Shown: positions 34,888 to 44,083, numbered from the stretch's first letter. The stretch is 64,000 bases of DNA from Candidatus Gastranaerophilales bacterium (GCA_910586855.1 CAJUJH010000002.1:248001-312000); one strand, 5' to 3'. Program-made: numbers and translations. The notes: a model not told the origin generated them from the letters alone.

Positions 34888-36171
34888 TTAATTATGTATT
34901 TTAATTACTTTACCATAAGCAGTATTATTTGTATCATCTTCTTCTTTTGCATAGCTTTTAATTAGTTCTATTTGTTTTGGTAAAAGCTTTTTTAAATCAT
35001 AGTTATCAACAATTGTCTTTCTTGCATTCATTCTTATCTTTTGATTTTTATCATTGTGAATGCTATTATTGATAACTTTAGATTCCAAGATCTCATCAAT
35101 TGTTTTTACAAATTCTTCAATATCATAGAAATTAACGAGATATCCATTTTTCTTGTCCTTAATCACTTCTTCCACAGGCTGTGTTTTAGACCCTACAATT
35201 AAACACCCTGTCGCCATAGCTTCTAACATTGACCACGATAAAACAAAAGGATAAGTTAAATAGCAATGAACAGATGAAATTTGAAGAAGTTTTCTGTATT
35301 CTTTATACGGCAATCCTCCCGTAAAGTGTAATCTTGATAAATCAAGATTTAAATTTTTCAGCATCAATTCTTTAAATGTTGTATTTCTTAATTTTGGCCC
35401 ATAGCAAACCCTGTCTTCTCCTGCTATTACAATGTGAAGATTTTTTCTTTTTTGAAGCAATTTTTCAACTATTTCCATAAACTGCGGAAAGCCTCTGTAT
35501 GGTTCCATTCCACGTGTTGCATAAGTTAAAACTTCATCCTTGCAAGAAAGAACAACGTTGCTGTCAGGAATTTTAAATTCAGCGTCCGGGTTTGGAATAA
35601 AGTAATCTGTATCAATCCCATCGTGAATTACATTTATTTTACTTTGTAATTCCTTTGGGAATTGGCTTTTTTGCCATTTAGTTGGACATATTCCTAAATC
35701 ACAAGAAATTAAATCCTGTAAAAATTGTGAATTATTACACCTTGTTAAGGCCTTTCTGTCATAATCAGGCATTATTCTATCAAAACCGATATCGGCACCA
35801 GATGAGTTGTAATACCATTCACAATAATTTATCAAAGGAACATCCGGAAAAACATCTTTAAAAAACATTGAATTTCCCCATCCGTGTGCATAAATTACAT
35901 CCGGGGCGAACCCTGAATTTTTAAGTGCAATAGCAGCTTCTGCCGCTCCTTGCCCATGGATAATAGATTCCTCATATTGTTTCAAGTACCTGTGGGCATT
36001 TTGCGGCACTTTTCTTTTTAATTTGTATAAAACTTTCTTAACACCTTTAATTTCAATTGGGGTTTGGGTATTGCACAAAAATACAATTTCGTTTTTGGGG
36101 TCTTTTCCTAATTCTGTAATCATATGTCTAAACTGAGCCGGAAAATTCCTGTGCGAAAACAAAAACCTCAA
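34888..36171 (-). CDS. Glycosyltransferase family 4-like protein
   Basis: A 427-residue GT-B enzyme starting MRFLFSHRNFPAQFRHMITE. The second half has the donor-site features INVIHDGIDTDYF, a GMEPYRGFPQFMEIVEKLL segment in place of the usual KG motif, and SWSMLEAMATGCLIVGS (E-x7-E type). It lies 103 bases upstream of the tolC-like gene on the same strand and is likely the first gene of the secretion locus. Its acceptor is unknown; the secreted RTX protein or surface glycan are both possible. Confidence 0.85.
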   Translation of the reverse strand: MRFLFSHRNFPAQFRHMITELGKDPKNEIVFLCNTQTPIEIKGVKKVLYKLKRKVPQNAHRYLKQYEESIIHGQGAAEAAIALKNSGFAPDVIYAHGWGNSMFFKDVFPDVPLINYCEWYYNSSGADIGFDRIMPDYDRKALTRCNNSQFLQDLISCDLGICPTKWQKSQFPKELQSKINVIHDGIDTDYFIPNPDAEFKIPDSNVVLSCKDEVLTYATRGMEPYRGFPQFMEIVEKLLQKRKNLHIVIAGEDRVCYGPKLRNTTFKELMLKNLNLDLSRLHFTGGLPYKEYRKLLQISSVHCYLTYPFVLSWSMLEAMATGCLIVGSKTQPVEEVIKDKKNGYLVNFYDIEEFVKTIDEILESKVINNSIHNDKNQKIRMNARKTIVDNYDLKKLLPKQIELIKSYAKEEDDTNNTAYGKVIKIHN

Positions 36172-36242
36172 AATTATTTCTCCCCATTAGTTATCTATAT
36201 CATATTGCAAAATTATTCACTTTTGAATATTAAAAATTTGCT

Positions 36243-37244
36243 TTAAAACGCAATTTTTCTCCCTTTTTTCTTGTTTTTAATCTCATCTGTCAAGATTGAC
36301 GGGATATAGAAACTAAATATATTTTTGCCGTTGATATGTTTTGGTGTATTATTTGTAGAATTTTCAATCAGATGTTTAGTATCATCAATCAGGCTTTCTG
36401 CTTTTATAGCTCCACAATGTGCTTCGATAATTTTTCTTGATAAATAAAGTCCAAGACCTACGCTTGCTTTCTTGTATTTTGAAGCGAAGCTTGAATATTT
36501 CTTAAATAATTGCTTTATAATTTCATTTTCAATATACTCGCCGGAATTTTCCACATAAAATCTGAAATAGCCTCTGTCATTTACGGCGTTAATTTTAACA
36601 ATGCTATTTTTGTGAGCATAATTTATAGCATTTGCAAGCAAGTTCATTATCACTCTTTTGATGTGAATTTTATCTGCACAAATATTGCAGCCATCAGGTG
36701 TTTCAGTAAATACATTAATTTCAATTCCCTTTTGTACGGCAAGACTCTTTGTTTCTTCAATACATTCATTTATGAGAGCTATTGCATCAAAAACTTCGTA
36801 ATTTAAAGTCGCAGTTCCGCTTTTAAATTTATAAGTCGCAAGTATTGTAAAAATCATTTCTTTCATATATTTGCAAGAATTTAAAGTAGCACGGACTATA
36901 TTCTTTTGTTCTGTATTAAGTGCGCCAAAACTTTCACTCAAAAGCATTTGTAAACTTGTGATTTGAGAAAGTGCCTGAGTTTTCAAATCATGACTTAATG
37001 TCGCAACAAAGTTTTCTTTTTGTTCCGATAATTTATTGAAGTCTGCTGCATCAAAAACATTTTCAAGAGTTATACAATTTATAATTCTTGGTATTAAAAG
37101 ATACAAAATAAAGGCAGCAAAAATAATTGTAACCCGCCATTTATCTGATAATTCCGCATAAGGGTTAAAGCATAAGAACAGTAGACATAGACAGAAAATA
37201 ATATCCCTTATTGTTACGTATATTATTTTTTTAATTATTTCCAT
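36243..37244 (-). CDS. Membrane sensor histidine kinase (orphan)
   Basis: A 333-residue protein with two N-terminal transmembrane helices (about 12-27 and 38-57), HisKA with phospho-acceptor H85 in TLSHDLKT, and HATPase_c with N-box NLLANAINYA (201-210) and G-box VGLGLYLSRK. There is no sizeable periplasmic sensor domain. No response regulator lies beside it, so its partner is encoded elsewhere. Confidence 0.9.
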   Translation of the reverse strand: MEIIKKIIYVTIRDIIFCLCLLFLCFNPYAELSDKWRVTIIFAAFILYLLIPRIINCITLENVFDAADFNKLSEQKENFVATLSHDLKTQALSQITSLQMLLSESFGALNTEQKNIVRATLNSCKYMKEMIFTILATYKFKSGTATLNYEVFDAIALINECIEETKSLAVQKGIEINVFTETPDGCNICADKIHIKRVIMNLLANAINYAHKNSIVKINAVNDRGYFRFYVENSGEYIENEIIKQLFKKYSSFASKYKKASVGLGLYLSRKIIEAHCGAIKAESLIDDTKHLIENSTNNTPKHINGKNIFSFYIPSILTDEIKNKKKGRKIAF

Positions 37245-37348
37245 ATTTATTATTTAAATATAAATTATAATTATTTTTATATTGTAAAATAGTGTTGATA
37301 AAAAACAATCAATTATATTCATGAAATATTGATATTTTTAGCAGTTTT

Positions 37349-38239
37349 TTAAAGAAGTTTTTCTTGCAATTTTTCTAAAAATATTTTAGCTGCAGGCGAA
37401 AATATTTGATATTTTTTCCATACAATGTCAAGGCTTGATTCCAGTTTTGGACTTAGCGGTCTGAAGCATAATTCGCTATCTTTTGATGTATTTACGAGTT
37501 TATCAAGCGTTATTGCATAACCAACTCCTTTTTTGACCATAACTGCAGCATTATAAACAAGGTTGAATGTTGCAACGGTATTTAAATTTTTAAATTCACC
37601 TTGAAACCATTCTATAAATTCATTTTTAGAAGATGTTTTTCTTATTGCCTGTCTTGAATTTAAAAGCGGCAAATTTCTCAAATCCTCAAGTTTTACATAT
37701 TTCTTTTTAGCCAGCGGACTGTCTTTTCTCATAATGACACCCCAAATATCTTTTTCAGGTAAAGCCAAATGTTCATATTTTGATAAATCAACAGGCTGAA
37801 TTAAAATTCCAAAATCCAATAAGCCCTTATCTAATTTTTCAGTTACATCTTCTGCATTTCCTGATTGAATATGAAATTTAATATTAGGATAATCTGTTTG
37901 AATTTCTTTAATAATTTCAGCTATATACTTCATAGAATCAGTTTCGCCGCCGCCAATATAGATATCTCCTGATACAGTATCATTTATTGATTTAAACTCA
38001 GCCTCCGTTTTTTCAACCATATCAACAATTTCTTGTGCGCGTTTTCTTAAAATCATCCCTTCGGGTGTTAAAGTTATATTGTGCTTACCTCTTATAAAAA
38101 GTTTTTGTTTTAGCTCTTTTTCAAGGTCCTGCAGTTGTCTTGTTAAAGTAGGCTGTGTTAAATGCAGGGAGTTTGCAGCTCCTGTAATTGAGCCTTCTCT
38201 TGCTGTTGCTAAAAAGTATTTTAGTACCCTTATTTCCAT
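37349..38239 (-). CDS. LysR-family transcriptional regulator
   Basis: A 296-residue protein. The N-terminal winged HTH MEIRVLKYFLATAREGSITG, then AANSLHLTQPTLTRQLQDLE, is typical; the rest is a periplasmic-binding-like inducer domain (about 90-290). ATG 38239 gives the normal LysR N-terminus; a TTG at 38275 lies in the -35 box and is rejected. It is divergent from the alpha/beta-hydrolase gene at 38427, which it may control, as is common for LysR genes. Confidence 0.9.
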   Translation of the reverse strand: MEIRVLKYFLATAREGSITGAANSLHLTQPTLTRQLQDLEKELKQKLFIRGKHNITLTPEGMILRKRAQEIVDMVEKTEAEFKSINDTVSGDIYIGGGETDSMKYIAEIIKEIQTDYPNIKFHIQSGNAEDVTEKLDKGLLDFGILIQPVDLSKYEHLALPEKDIWGVIMRKDSPLAKKKYVKLEDLRNLPLLNSRQAIRKTSSKNEFIEWFQGEFKNLNTVATFNLVYNAAVMVKKGVGYAITLDKLVNTSKDSELCFRPLSPKLESSLDIVWKKYQIFSPAAKIFLEKLQEKLL

Positions 38240-38245
38240 ATTTTT

Positions 38246-38275
38246 ATAATATGGGTTTCTTATTATGCTTGTCAA
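38246..38275 (-). promoter_or_regulatory. LysR-gene promoter, possibly giving a leaderless mRNA
   Basis: TTGACA (38275-38270), an 18-base spacer and TATTAT (38251-38246) point toward the LysR gene. Only 6 bases separate the -10 box from ATG 38239, so transcription would start at or beside the start codon. Confidence 0.55.
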
Positions 38276-38426
38276 GCATTTTTAAATATGTAATATGAGT
38301 ATTTGCTATTTTAAAAAATTCGTAAATAATGGATATATGGATAAATTGATGAAAACGATATTAAACAAATTGAAACACTGGATAGAGGCAAAACGTTGTT
38401 TGGGTGGTATTAAAAGAAAGGAAATT

Positions 38427-39299
38427 ATGGAAATATTAAAATGTACTACAAAAAGAGGTCTTGAATTGAAAGGGGCAATATTTAATACCTTGCCTTCAGA
38501 TATTGTTCTTATAATGATACCCGGTATTTGTTCTAATCTTTTTCAAAATGAACTTTTATATGAAACCGGAAGACTTCTTGAAGAAAATGGAATAAATTGT
38601 ATAATAGCTCATACCCATGATTCTTTTTCATGTTTTGCATATACTGATTTTTCAACAGGAAAGCAGAGAATTTCCGGTACTTTTGATGATGAGTTTAATA
38701 TGGTATATGATGATGTGGAATCTTATGTTGAATTTGCAAAAAGGGCTGGCTACAAACATATAATTCTAGCAGGACATTCCTTGGGTTCAAATAAAATCAT
38801 TCATTATCTTGGAAATACTTCAGATGATTTTGTAGATTATTTTATAGTATCATCCCCTGTTGATATTATGCACTGGTGGAATATTATGCCCAATATTGAT
38901 AAATGTTTTAATCTTGCGCAAAAATGGGTAAAGGAAGGCAAGGGAGATGACATTGTACCGTTTTTATTCGGTGGCTTTTCACCGATGAAAGCAAAAACCG
39001 TTTTAGGATTTTTTAATGCAGATAATCTTAAAAACTGCCCCGTAATAAGCGGCGAGGGTGAAACAAAATCTTTATATAATATGAAACCTAATGGCGTATT
39101 TATAATAGGTTCAAAGGATTCTGTCACAGGGGAAAGTCCAAAAGGATTTATGGAACAGATAAATTTATGGACAGTGCATCCTGAATACAACCATGTTATG
39201 GAAATCAAAGGTGCTTCGCATATTTTTTATAATATGCATAAAGAATATGCAAGAGCTGTTCTTGGTTGCATACAAAGCCGTTTTATGACCGTTGTTTAG
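38427..39299 (+). CDS. Alpha/beta hydrolase
   Basis: About 290 residues, from MEILKCTTKRGLELKGAIFN. The nucleophile elbow is ILAGHSLGSNK, the oxyanion region IPGICSNLF, an acid lies in FIIGSKDSVTGES and the His in IKGASHIFYN, so the triad is complete. It resembles the DUF1749-type hydrolases in length and order; the substrate is unknown. AAAGGA at 38417-38422 supports ATG 38427; longer forms starting at 38295 or 38337 are possible. Divergent LysR gene as neighbour; a secreted hydrolase follows 18 bases later. Confidence 0.8.
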   Translation: MEILKCTTKRGLELKGAIFNTLPSDIVLIMIPGICSNLFQNELLYETGRLLEENGINCIIAHTHDSFSCFAYTDFSTGKQRISGTFDDEFNMVYDDVESYVEFAKRAGYKHIILAGHSLGSNKIIHYLGNTSDDFVDYFIVSSPVDIMHWWNIMPNIDKCFNLAQKWVKEGKGDDIVPFLFGGFSPMKAKTVLGFFNADNLKNCPVISGEGETKSLYNMKPNGVFIIGSKDSVTGESPKGFMEQINLWTVHPEYNHVMEIKGASHIFYNMHKEYARAVLGCIQSRFMTVV

Positions 39300-39317
39300 A
39301 AAAGTGGAAAGGTATTT

Positions 39318-39737
39318 ATGTTAAAGAAAATTTTAATAGTTTTAATGATAGTGTTTATAGGAGGCAGTCTTATGTGTGAGGCTAAAGCTTTAAAAGAAAA
39401 TAATTGGGATAAAGTTTTCAAAAAGAGTAATAAGGTTGATGTTAAAAAGGTAAATTTTAAAAACAGATACGGCATAACTCTTGTTGGGGATTTATATACA
39501 CCAAAAGATGCAAATGGTAAAATGCCCGCTGTTGCTGTAAGCGGACCTTTTGGGGCTGTAAAAGAGCAGGCTTCAGGGTTGTATGCCCAAACTATAGCTG
39601 AACGCGGTTTTATAACTTTGGCTTTTGACCCTTCTTATACGGGAGAATCAGGCGGGGAACCGAGACATGTTGCAAGCCCGGATATTAATACGGAAGATTT
39701 TAGTGCTGCTGTTGATTTTTTTAAGCAATCAGAATAA
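39318..39737 (+). CDS. Exported alpha/beta hydrolase, N-terminal part (frameshifted gene)
   Basis: 139 residues with a signal peptide (MLKKILIVLMIVFIGGSLMC), then the start of a dienelactone-hydrolase/YcjY-type fold (GITLVGDLYTPKDANGKMPA, FDPSYTGESGGEPRH). The frame ends soon after a T7 run (39716-39722). Removing one T gives VDFLSNQNNVDPEKIGIIG and joins this part to the next, making about 343 residues. The gene is a pseudogene, phase-variable, or has a base-call error in the homopolymer. Confidence 0.78.
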   Translation: MLKKILIVLMIVFIGGSLMCEAKALKENNWDKVFKKSNKVDVKKVNFKNRYGITLVGDLYTPKDANGKMPAVAVSGPFGAVKEQASGLYAQTIAERGFITLAFDPSYTGESGGEPRHVASPDINTEDFSAAVDFFKQSE

Positions 39738-40347
39738 TGTAGACCCTGAAAAAATTGGCATTATAGGGATTTGCGGTTTTGGCGGAATGGGCTTAAATGC
39801 TGCAAGTATGGATACCAGAATTAAAGCAGCTGTAACTTCTGCTATGTATGATATGAGCAGAGTTAATGCTAAAGGGTATTTTGATTCAATGGATGAAAGG
39901 GCACGTTACGAATTAAGACAAACATTAAATAAGCAAAGAACCGAAGATTTTAAAAACGGTACTTACGCGCCCGGAAGCGGGCTTCCTGATAAATTAACAG
40001 GGGAAGAACCACAATTTGTTAAAGACTATTGGGGTTATTATAAGACAAAACGCGGTTTTCATAAGCGCTCAATTAATTCTAACGGGAACTGGAATATGAC
40101 ATCTTCCTTATCTTTTATGACAATGCCTATTTTAACTTATAGCAGTGAGATTCAAAATGCGGTATTGATGATTCATGGCGAGAATGCTCACAGCAAATAT
40201 TTTTCAGAAGATGCCTTTAAGAAATTAAAAGGGGAAAATAAAGAGCTTTTAATTGTAGAAGGCGCAAACCATGTGGATTTGTATGATAATTTAGAAAAGA
40301 TTCCGTTTGATAAAATTGAAAAATTTTTCAAAGAGTATTTAAAATAA
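39625..40347 (+). CDS. Exported alpha/beta hydrolase, C-terminal part (frameshifted gene)
   Basis: The homologous reading begins after the T7 run near 39717; the earlier ATG at 39625 is out of the protein's own frame context and is not a natural start. It carries the nucleophile loop GICGFGGMG with Cys in the nucleophile position, as in dienelactone hydrolase (GxCxGG), a middle region unlike the core, MIHGENAHSKYF for the acid and EGANHVDLYD for the His. Without the N-terminal part it would lack the signal peptide and first strands. Confidence 0.75.
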   Translation: MTLLIRENQAGNRDMLQARILIRKILVLLLIFLSNQNNVDPEKIGIIGICGFGGMGLNAASMDTRIKAAVTSAMYDMSRVNAKGYFDSMDERARYELRQTLNKQRTEDFKNGTYAPGSGLPDKLTGEEPQFVKDYWGYYKTKRGFHKRSINSNGNWNMTSSLSFMTMPILTYSSEIQNAVLMIHGENAHSKYFSEDAFKKLKGENKELLIVEGANHVDLYDNLEKIPFDKIEKFFKEYLK

Positions 40348-40372
40348 AAGTATAAATTTGATGAAACTTATT

Positions 40373-40408
40373 CCTCTGCGAGGCTAACCTTGCAGGGGAA
40401 TTTTATAA
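40373..40408 (+). terminator. Intrinsic terminator after the hydrolase gene
   Basis: An 11-bp stem with some G-U pairs (CCTCTGCGAGG/CCTTGCAGGGG, 40373-40398) and a CTAA loop are followed by AATTTTATAATTTT. Confidence 0.65.
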
Positions 40409-40437
40409 TTTTAAACAGGATTGTATATTTTTTTATT

Positions 40438-41376
40438 ATGAAAATGTTTGAGATTATAAAAAAGATGTTTAATTTTATCAGAAAATTTTTATGGCAGATT
40501 TTGCTTACAGCTTTTATTATATTAATGGCTGTCTTATTGTATCAGAGATTTGCTTATACCTTTATTACTGCTGAATTTCAGGAGCTTCGACCCATAAAAG
40601 GCAGGATAAATGTTTTTTATAAAGGGTATAAAATAGGAAAAGTATTATATATAAGACCAAGTGAAGATTATCAAACAACCATTATGAGAATGGCGCTTTT
40701 TCACAATAAAAATTTAAGATTGCCAAATAATATTACAGTAAAACTGCAAAGAGAAAAAGATAAATGGAGAAAAATAGATTATATTGATATAATTTACCCG
40801 GATGACCCTGCTGTTGCTTATTTAAAGAATGGAGATGTTGTTCACGGTAAGTCTACTGTTGATATTGAAACGTTTTTATCAAGCCAGGAGTCAGATTCTT
40901 TGGATAATATGAAGGAAAATCTTGAAAAAACGGTTGAAGAACTACAAGATACAATTGGTGCACTTCATGATTTGTTTAATACATTGAATGAAACAGTGCA
41001 GGAAAATAGGAATAATTTGAAAGAAACCACTGATAATCTTGAAAATACAACACGAAATATTGAAGATTTAACGATAAAATTAAACCGTTCAATTAAGCAG
41101 GATAGTTTAAATAAAACAATGCAGAACCTTGAAGAAACGACTGAAAATGTCAGAACTTCAACTACGGATTTGCAGGAAACCGTAAGAAAAATAAACGAAT
41201 TTACAAATGGTAATCTTCCAAATATTGAGACCGGAGTAAATGATACAAGCTATATCATAAGAAATTTAAATCAAATAACCTGCGGTGTTAAAAATACTCT
41301 TAAAAAACGCTTTGGGGGTTTAAGACTTCTTTTTGGAAGAACAATAGGCAAAGATTGCTCAAATTGCAATGAATAA
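40438..41376 (+). CDS. MCE/MlaD-domain envelope protein
   Basis: About 313 residues: N-terminal transmembrane helix (FLWQILLTAFIILMAVLLYQ), an MCE-type beta domain with YKGYKIGKVLYIRPSEDYQ, then a long coiled coil (about 145-275) and a short Cys-containing end (KDCSNCNE). MlaD-like proteins form hexamers that shuttle phospholipids between membranes. No MlaE/MlaF permease or ATPase lies beside it. The start at 40438 is chosen because the terminator hairpin lies upstream; the RBS is poor. Confidence 0.8.
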   Translation: MKMFEIIKKMFNFIRKFLWQILLTAFIILMAVLLYQRFAYTFITAEFQELRPIKGRINVFYKGYKIGKVLYIRPSEDYQTTIMRMALFHNKNLRLPNNITVKLQREKDKWRKIDYIDIIYPDDPAVAYLKNGDVVHGKSTVDIETFLSSQESDSLDNMKENLEKTVEELQDTIGALHDLFNTLNETVQENRNNLKETTDNLENTTRNIEDLTIKLNRSIKQDSLNKTMQNLEETTENVRTSTTDLQETVRKINEFTNGNLPNIETGVNDTSYIIRNLNQITCGVKNTLKKRFGGLRLLFGRTIGKDCSNCNE

Positions 41377-41377
41377 A

Positions 41378-42154
41378 TTATAATCTTTTTTGAAGCGCCG
41401 TTATTCTTTTTTTAAGGATGCCGGCGTTTTGATTTGGGAATTTTAGCAGCATATTTAGATAATAAATTTCAAAATTAATAGCTTTGTTAATTATATTGGG
41501 CAGGTAATCCAAATTTACTTTTGAGGTTTCAAAAAATACTTTTCTTGTTTCAAAGCCAAAAAGTGTACCTGGAGTAAATTTTTTAATAAAGTTGACAGAT
41601 TTGGCGGTAATTTCTCCGCCCAGAATAACTTTTTTTTCTGCTTTTTGGCACTTTTGAATAACGGGTGAAATTGTTTCAAACATACAATCTGAATCAATTA
41701 AGGAATGTGAAAGGTTTAATGATGATGTTAAATCTCCGCGTCCGATAACAACTCCATCCAGCATATCTGTATATCTTGTATTTAAAATATTATCCAGATT
41801 TTTAATTCCAAATTCAGTTTCAATATTTATAAAAATACTTTTATTTATAAGCTCATTTTCCAGATATACTGATTTTATGGTTTCAATAAATTTTTTAAAT
41901 GCATAATCAGTTTCAACCATAGGTGCTACAATTGTATCGGCATTGATATTTTTTGAAATTATGATATCATTCAATGATGAAAAACCGCCTGTTTTTAGGG
42001 CGAGGGAAAGAGAATTTTCTTTTAAGATATCTGAAATCTTATTGCACAGGTCTTCCTGTAAGTACTCGCTTTCAAGCTCAAGCTTAATTGCTTTTGCCCC
42101 AAGGGTCTTTAGTTCTTTAAGATATTGAATAAAATTTCCATCATTTTTTATCAT
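41378..42154 (-). CDS. HpcH/HpaI aldolase / citrate-lyase-beta-like protein
   Basis: About 258 residues with TIM-barrel motifs of the family: LGAKAIKLELES, TIVAPMVETDYAFKKF, SIFINIETEFGIKNL (metal-site Glu) and GVVIGRGDLTSSL. It probably cleaves or forms a C-C bond next to a keto acid; the substrate is unknown. ATG 42154 is preferred because upstream in-frame codons overlap a terminator hairpin. It is convergent with the MCE gene, 1 base apart. Confidence 0.78.
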   Translation of the reverse strand: MIKNDGNFIQYLKELKTLGAKAIKLELESEYLQEDLCNKISDILKENSLSLALKTGGFSSLNDIIISKNINADTIVAPMVETDYAFKKFIETIKSVYLENELINKSIFINIETEFGIKNLDNILNTRYTDMLDGVVIGRGDLTSSLNLSHSLIDSDCMFETISPVIQKCQKAEKKVILGGEITAKSVNFIKKFTPGTLFGFETRKVFFETSKVNLDYLPNIINKAINFEIYYLNMLLKFPNQNAGILKKRITALQKRL

Positions 42155-42171
42155 AGGTGTTATTTTAACAT

Positions 42172-42209
42172 AAAAAATCCCCCTCTTTTTATCAATAAAA
42201 AAGAAGGGG
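42172..42209 (-). terminator. Intrinsic terminator between the small genes and the aldolase-like gene
   Basis: On the - strand CCCCTTCTTTTTTATT pairs with AAAAAGAGGGGG around a short loop and is followed by ATTTTTT. It closes the unit of 42245-43082. Confidence 0.7.
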
Positions 42210-42244
42210 AATATCCTGAAAACCATCTTTTATAAGAATGATTC

Positions 42245-42721
42245 TTATAAAGAGGAGTCTTGCATATTAGTGTTAGAGTTTTCAGGTGCTAAATTTAAAA
42301 TATCATCCTCAAGTTCTTCAATTTTCGCAGTTAATATCTTAATTGAATCTTCACAGTAGCCCTTACATTCTGCTTTTGCTGTAGTTACTACGGTTTTAAC
42401 ATAGTTTTTAAGAGATTCTTCAAGTGTTTTTACTATTTTATTTAATTGTTCTTCATTTATAAGACCTCTTATGTTTATGGCATTTATCAAGGTTTGTTCA
42501 GATACGAAGTTTGTATCATTTTGAAGTTCTGAAAGCTTGGATGGAATATCAGACATTGCTTCCATATTATCTTCGAGTTCATAAATAGTACTATTTAGCA
42601 TATTTATTTTCCCCATAATTTCCTGAACAATATTTTGATGAGCATCTTTATTTGAATTATGCGCTGCAAGTAAAAACTCATTCTTATTTGTCAGTTCAAC
42701 TGAAATTGTATTATTATCCAT
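42245..42721 (-). CDS. Unrecognised coiled-coil protein
   Basis: A 158-residue protein, acidic and largely helical, with heptad-like stretches (IMGKINMLNSTIYELEDNME, TAKIEELEDDILNLA) and no signal peptide or membrane helix. Its start overlaps the next upstream gene by 8 bases. Small paired genes of this type occur near phage tail fibres, but no motif proves it. Unknown function. Confidence 0.6.
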   Translation of the reverse strand: MDNNTISVELTNKNEFLLAAHNSNKDAHQNIVQEIMGKINMLNSTIYELEDNMEAMSDIPSKLSELQNDTNFVSEQTLINAINIRGLINEEQLNKIVKTLEESLKNYVKTVVTTAKAECKGYCEDSIKILTAKIEELEDDILNLAPENSNTNMQDSSL

Positions 42722-43082
42722 TGTTTTGTGCTCCTATTTTTGGGTATACTAAAAGTTTTGGCTGATTTGTAAAGTTGTTTGGAACAATGACTGCACTAAA
42801 GCCTTCGCTATTATGTAATTTTAAATATAGGCAATATTCACCCATAAAACCTTCATCGGTGCTTAGCTTGTTTGTTTCATCAGCCGTAAGATTAACTTCA
42901 AGGATATTGTTTTTAATATTATTGTAGGTTTTTGATATTAAGGGTTCTGCCGTATTGTTTTTTGCAATATGGAGTGATGCTTGAAAGCCTTCAAGCGGGA
43001 TATTGAATTTAAATATAATTGAGCCAGAATCACCTCTTCTTATTTTTAAGGTATTGTTTTTTTCATCTACTATAAATGGCAC
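42714..43082 (-). CDS. Unrecognised beta-rich protein, possibly phage baseplate/fibre-like
   Basis: A 122-residue protein starting with GTG 43082 as (V/M)PFIVDEKNNTLKIRRGD; AAAGGAG lies 5 bases upstream, so the ATG at 43106 is unlikely. GDSGSIIFKFNIPLEGFQAS and the alternating strand pattern recall the N-terminal domain of phage baseplate upper proteins, a weak resemblance. It overlaps the coiled-coil gene, which fits a two-gene structural module. Confidence 0.55.
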   Translation of the reverse strand: MPFIVDEKNNTLKIRRGDSGSIIFKFNIPLEGFQASLHIAKNNTAEPLISKTYNNIKNNILEVNLTADETNKLSTDEGFMGEYCLYLKLHNSEGFSAVIVPNNFTNQPKLLVYPKIGAQNNG

Positions 43083-43220
43083 TTTTTCTCCTTTCAAACA
43101 AAGCATTTGGTGCTTTATATAAAAAGTTTAACAGTGCATTGTGCAGAGCTTTTGTTTTTTGTATAGAGATATGCCAACTTTTAAATCTGATAAAAACACA
43201 ATTTTATATTTAAAAAGGGA

Positions 43221-43988
43221 TTATTGGAATGAAATTCTTATGGACAGCAGCTTCCAAGTATGTAGCCAATTTTTTGAATTTAGAGCTTCTTCATCAATAT
43301 TTTTATAATGCCAGCCTTTAAAAATTCCCATCAAATTAAGCTCATCAAGAGTTTCTTCAAACCTTTGCCTTATTTGAAAAGGAAAAAGAGATGCTTTATT
43401 ATATGGCAGAATTTTTAGTAATTTTTTAACTTGAACAGTTCTTGTATTCAAATGATTGGTATTACAATTAAGATTGTATTTTAGAATTGTTAAATATAAA
43501 CCTATGGTTTTATGCCAACTTTTTGTTGCAGGATTTAAGGCTAAAAGCTTTTGATTAATAGGAATAAGCTTTTTTATATTTTTTATGTAATCATAATTTA
43601 AATCAAATATAAAGTTAAAATTGTTATAATCAATAAAATTAAAGATACCTGTTTTTTGAACAGTACTGATTTTTGAAGCTATTCTTTTTCTGACTTCTTT
43701 TTTATATCCTGCTTTATTTTTTCTTATGGAGCGAAAGGTTAAAATATCGTCTGTATTTATGTATAAAAGTCCATCCTTTTCTTTGTTCGTAAAGTAGAGG
43801 TGAAGTAAAATTATTAATATATCAATTTCTTCACTTTGCATACGGATTTTAGAATTTTTATGCAGAAAATTAAAAATGGTAAAACCACTTTGAAATATCG
43901 GGAATTGGAGAAAATCGGGTATTGTATTGATATTTGAACGTAAAATTTTTAAATTTACATTTGGAAGTTTAATTAATTCAGCAGACAT
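43221..43988 (-). CDS. Unrecognised basic protein, possibly DNA-binding
   Basis: A 255-residue protein rich in Lys, Asn and Ile, with probable winged-helix-like parts (EEIDILIILLHLYFTNKEKD and NTRTVQVKKLLKILPYNKAS) and no membrane segments. The layout recalls plasmid or phage replication-initiator-like proteins, but no catalytic motif is visible. It is upstream of the two small genes on the same strand, with a 114-base gap. Confidence 0.55.
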   Translation of the reverse strand: MSAELIKLPNVNLKILRSNINTIPDFLQFPIFQSGFTIFNFLHKNSKIRMQSEEIDILIILLHLYFTNKEKDGLLYINTDDILTFRSIRKNKAGYKKEVRKRIASKISTVQKTGIFNFIDYNNFNFIFDLNYDYIKNIKKLIPINQKLLALNPATKSWHKTIGLYLTILKYNLNCNTNHLNTRTVQVKKLLKILPYNKASLFPFQIRQRFEETLDELNLMGIFKGWHYKNIDEEALNSKNWLHTWKLLSIRISFQ

Positions 43989-44083
43989 AACTTTATTATT
44001 ATCTATTTTAAATTATATTGTGGTTTTCTATACAAAAAATTAATATTTTGAAATTTAAATTTTGTTTCAAAATATAATACAAA

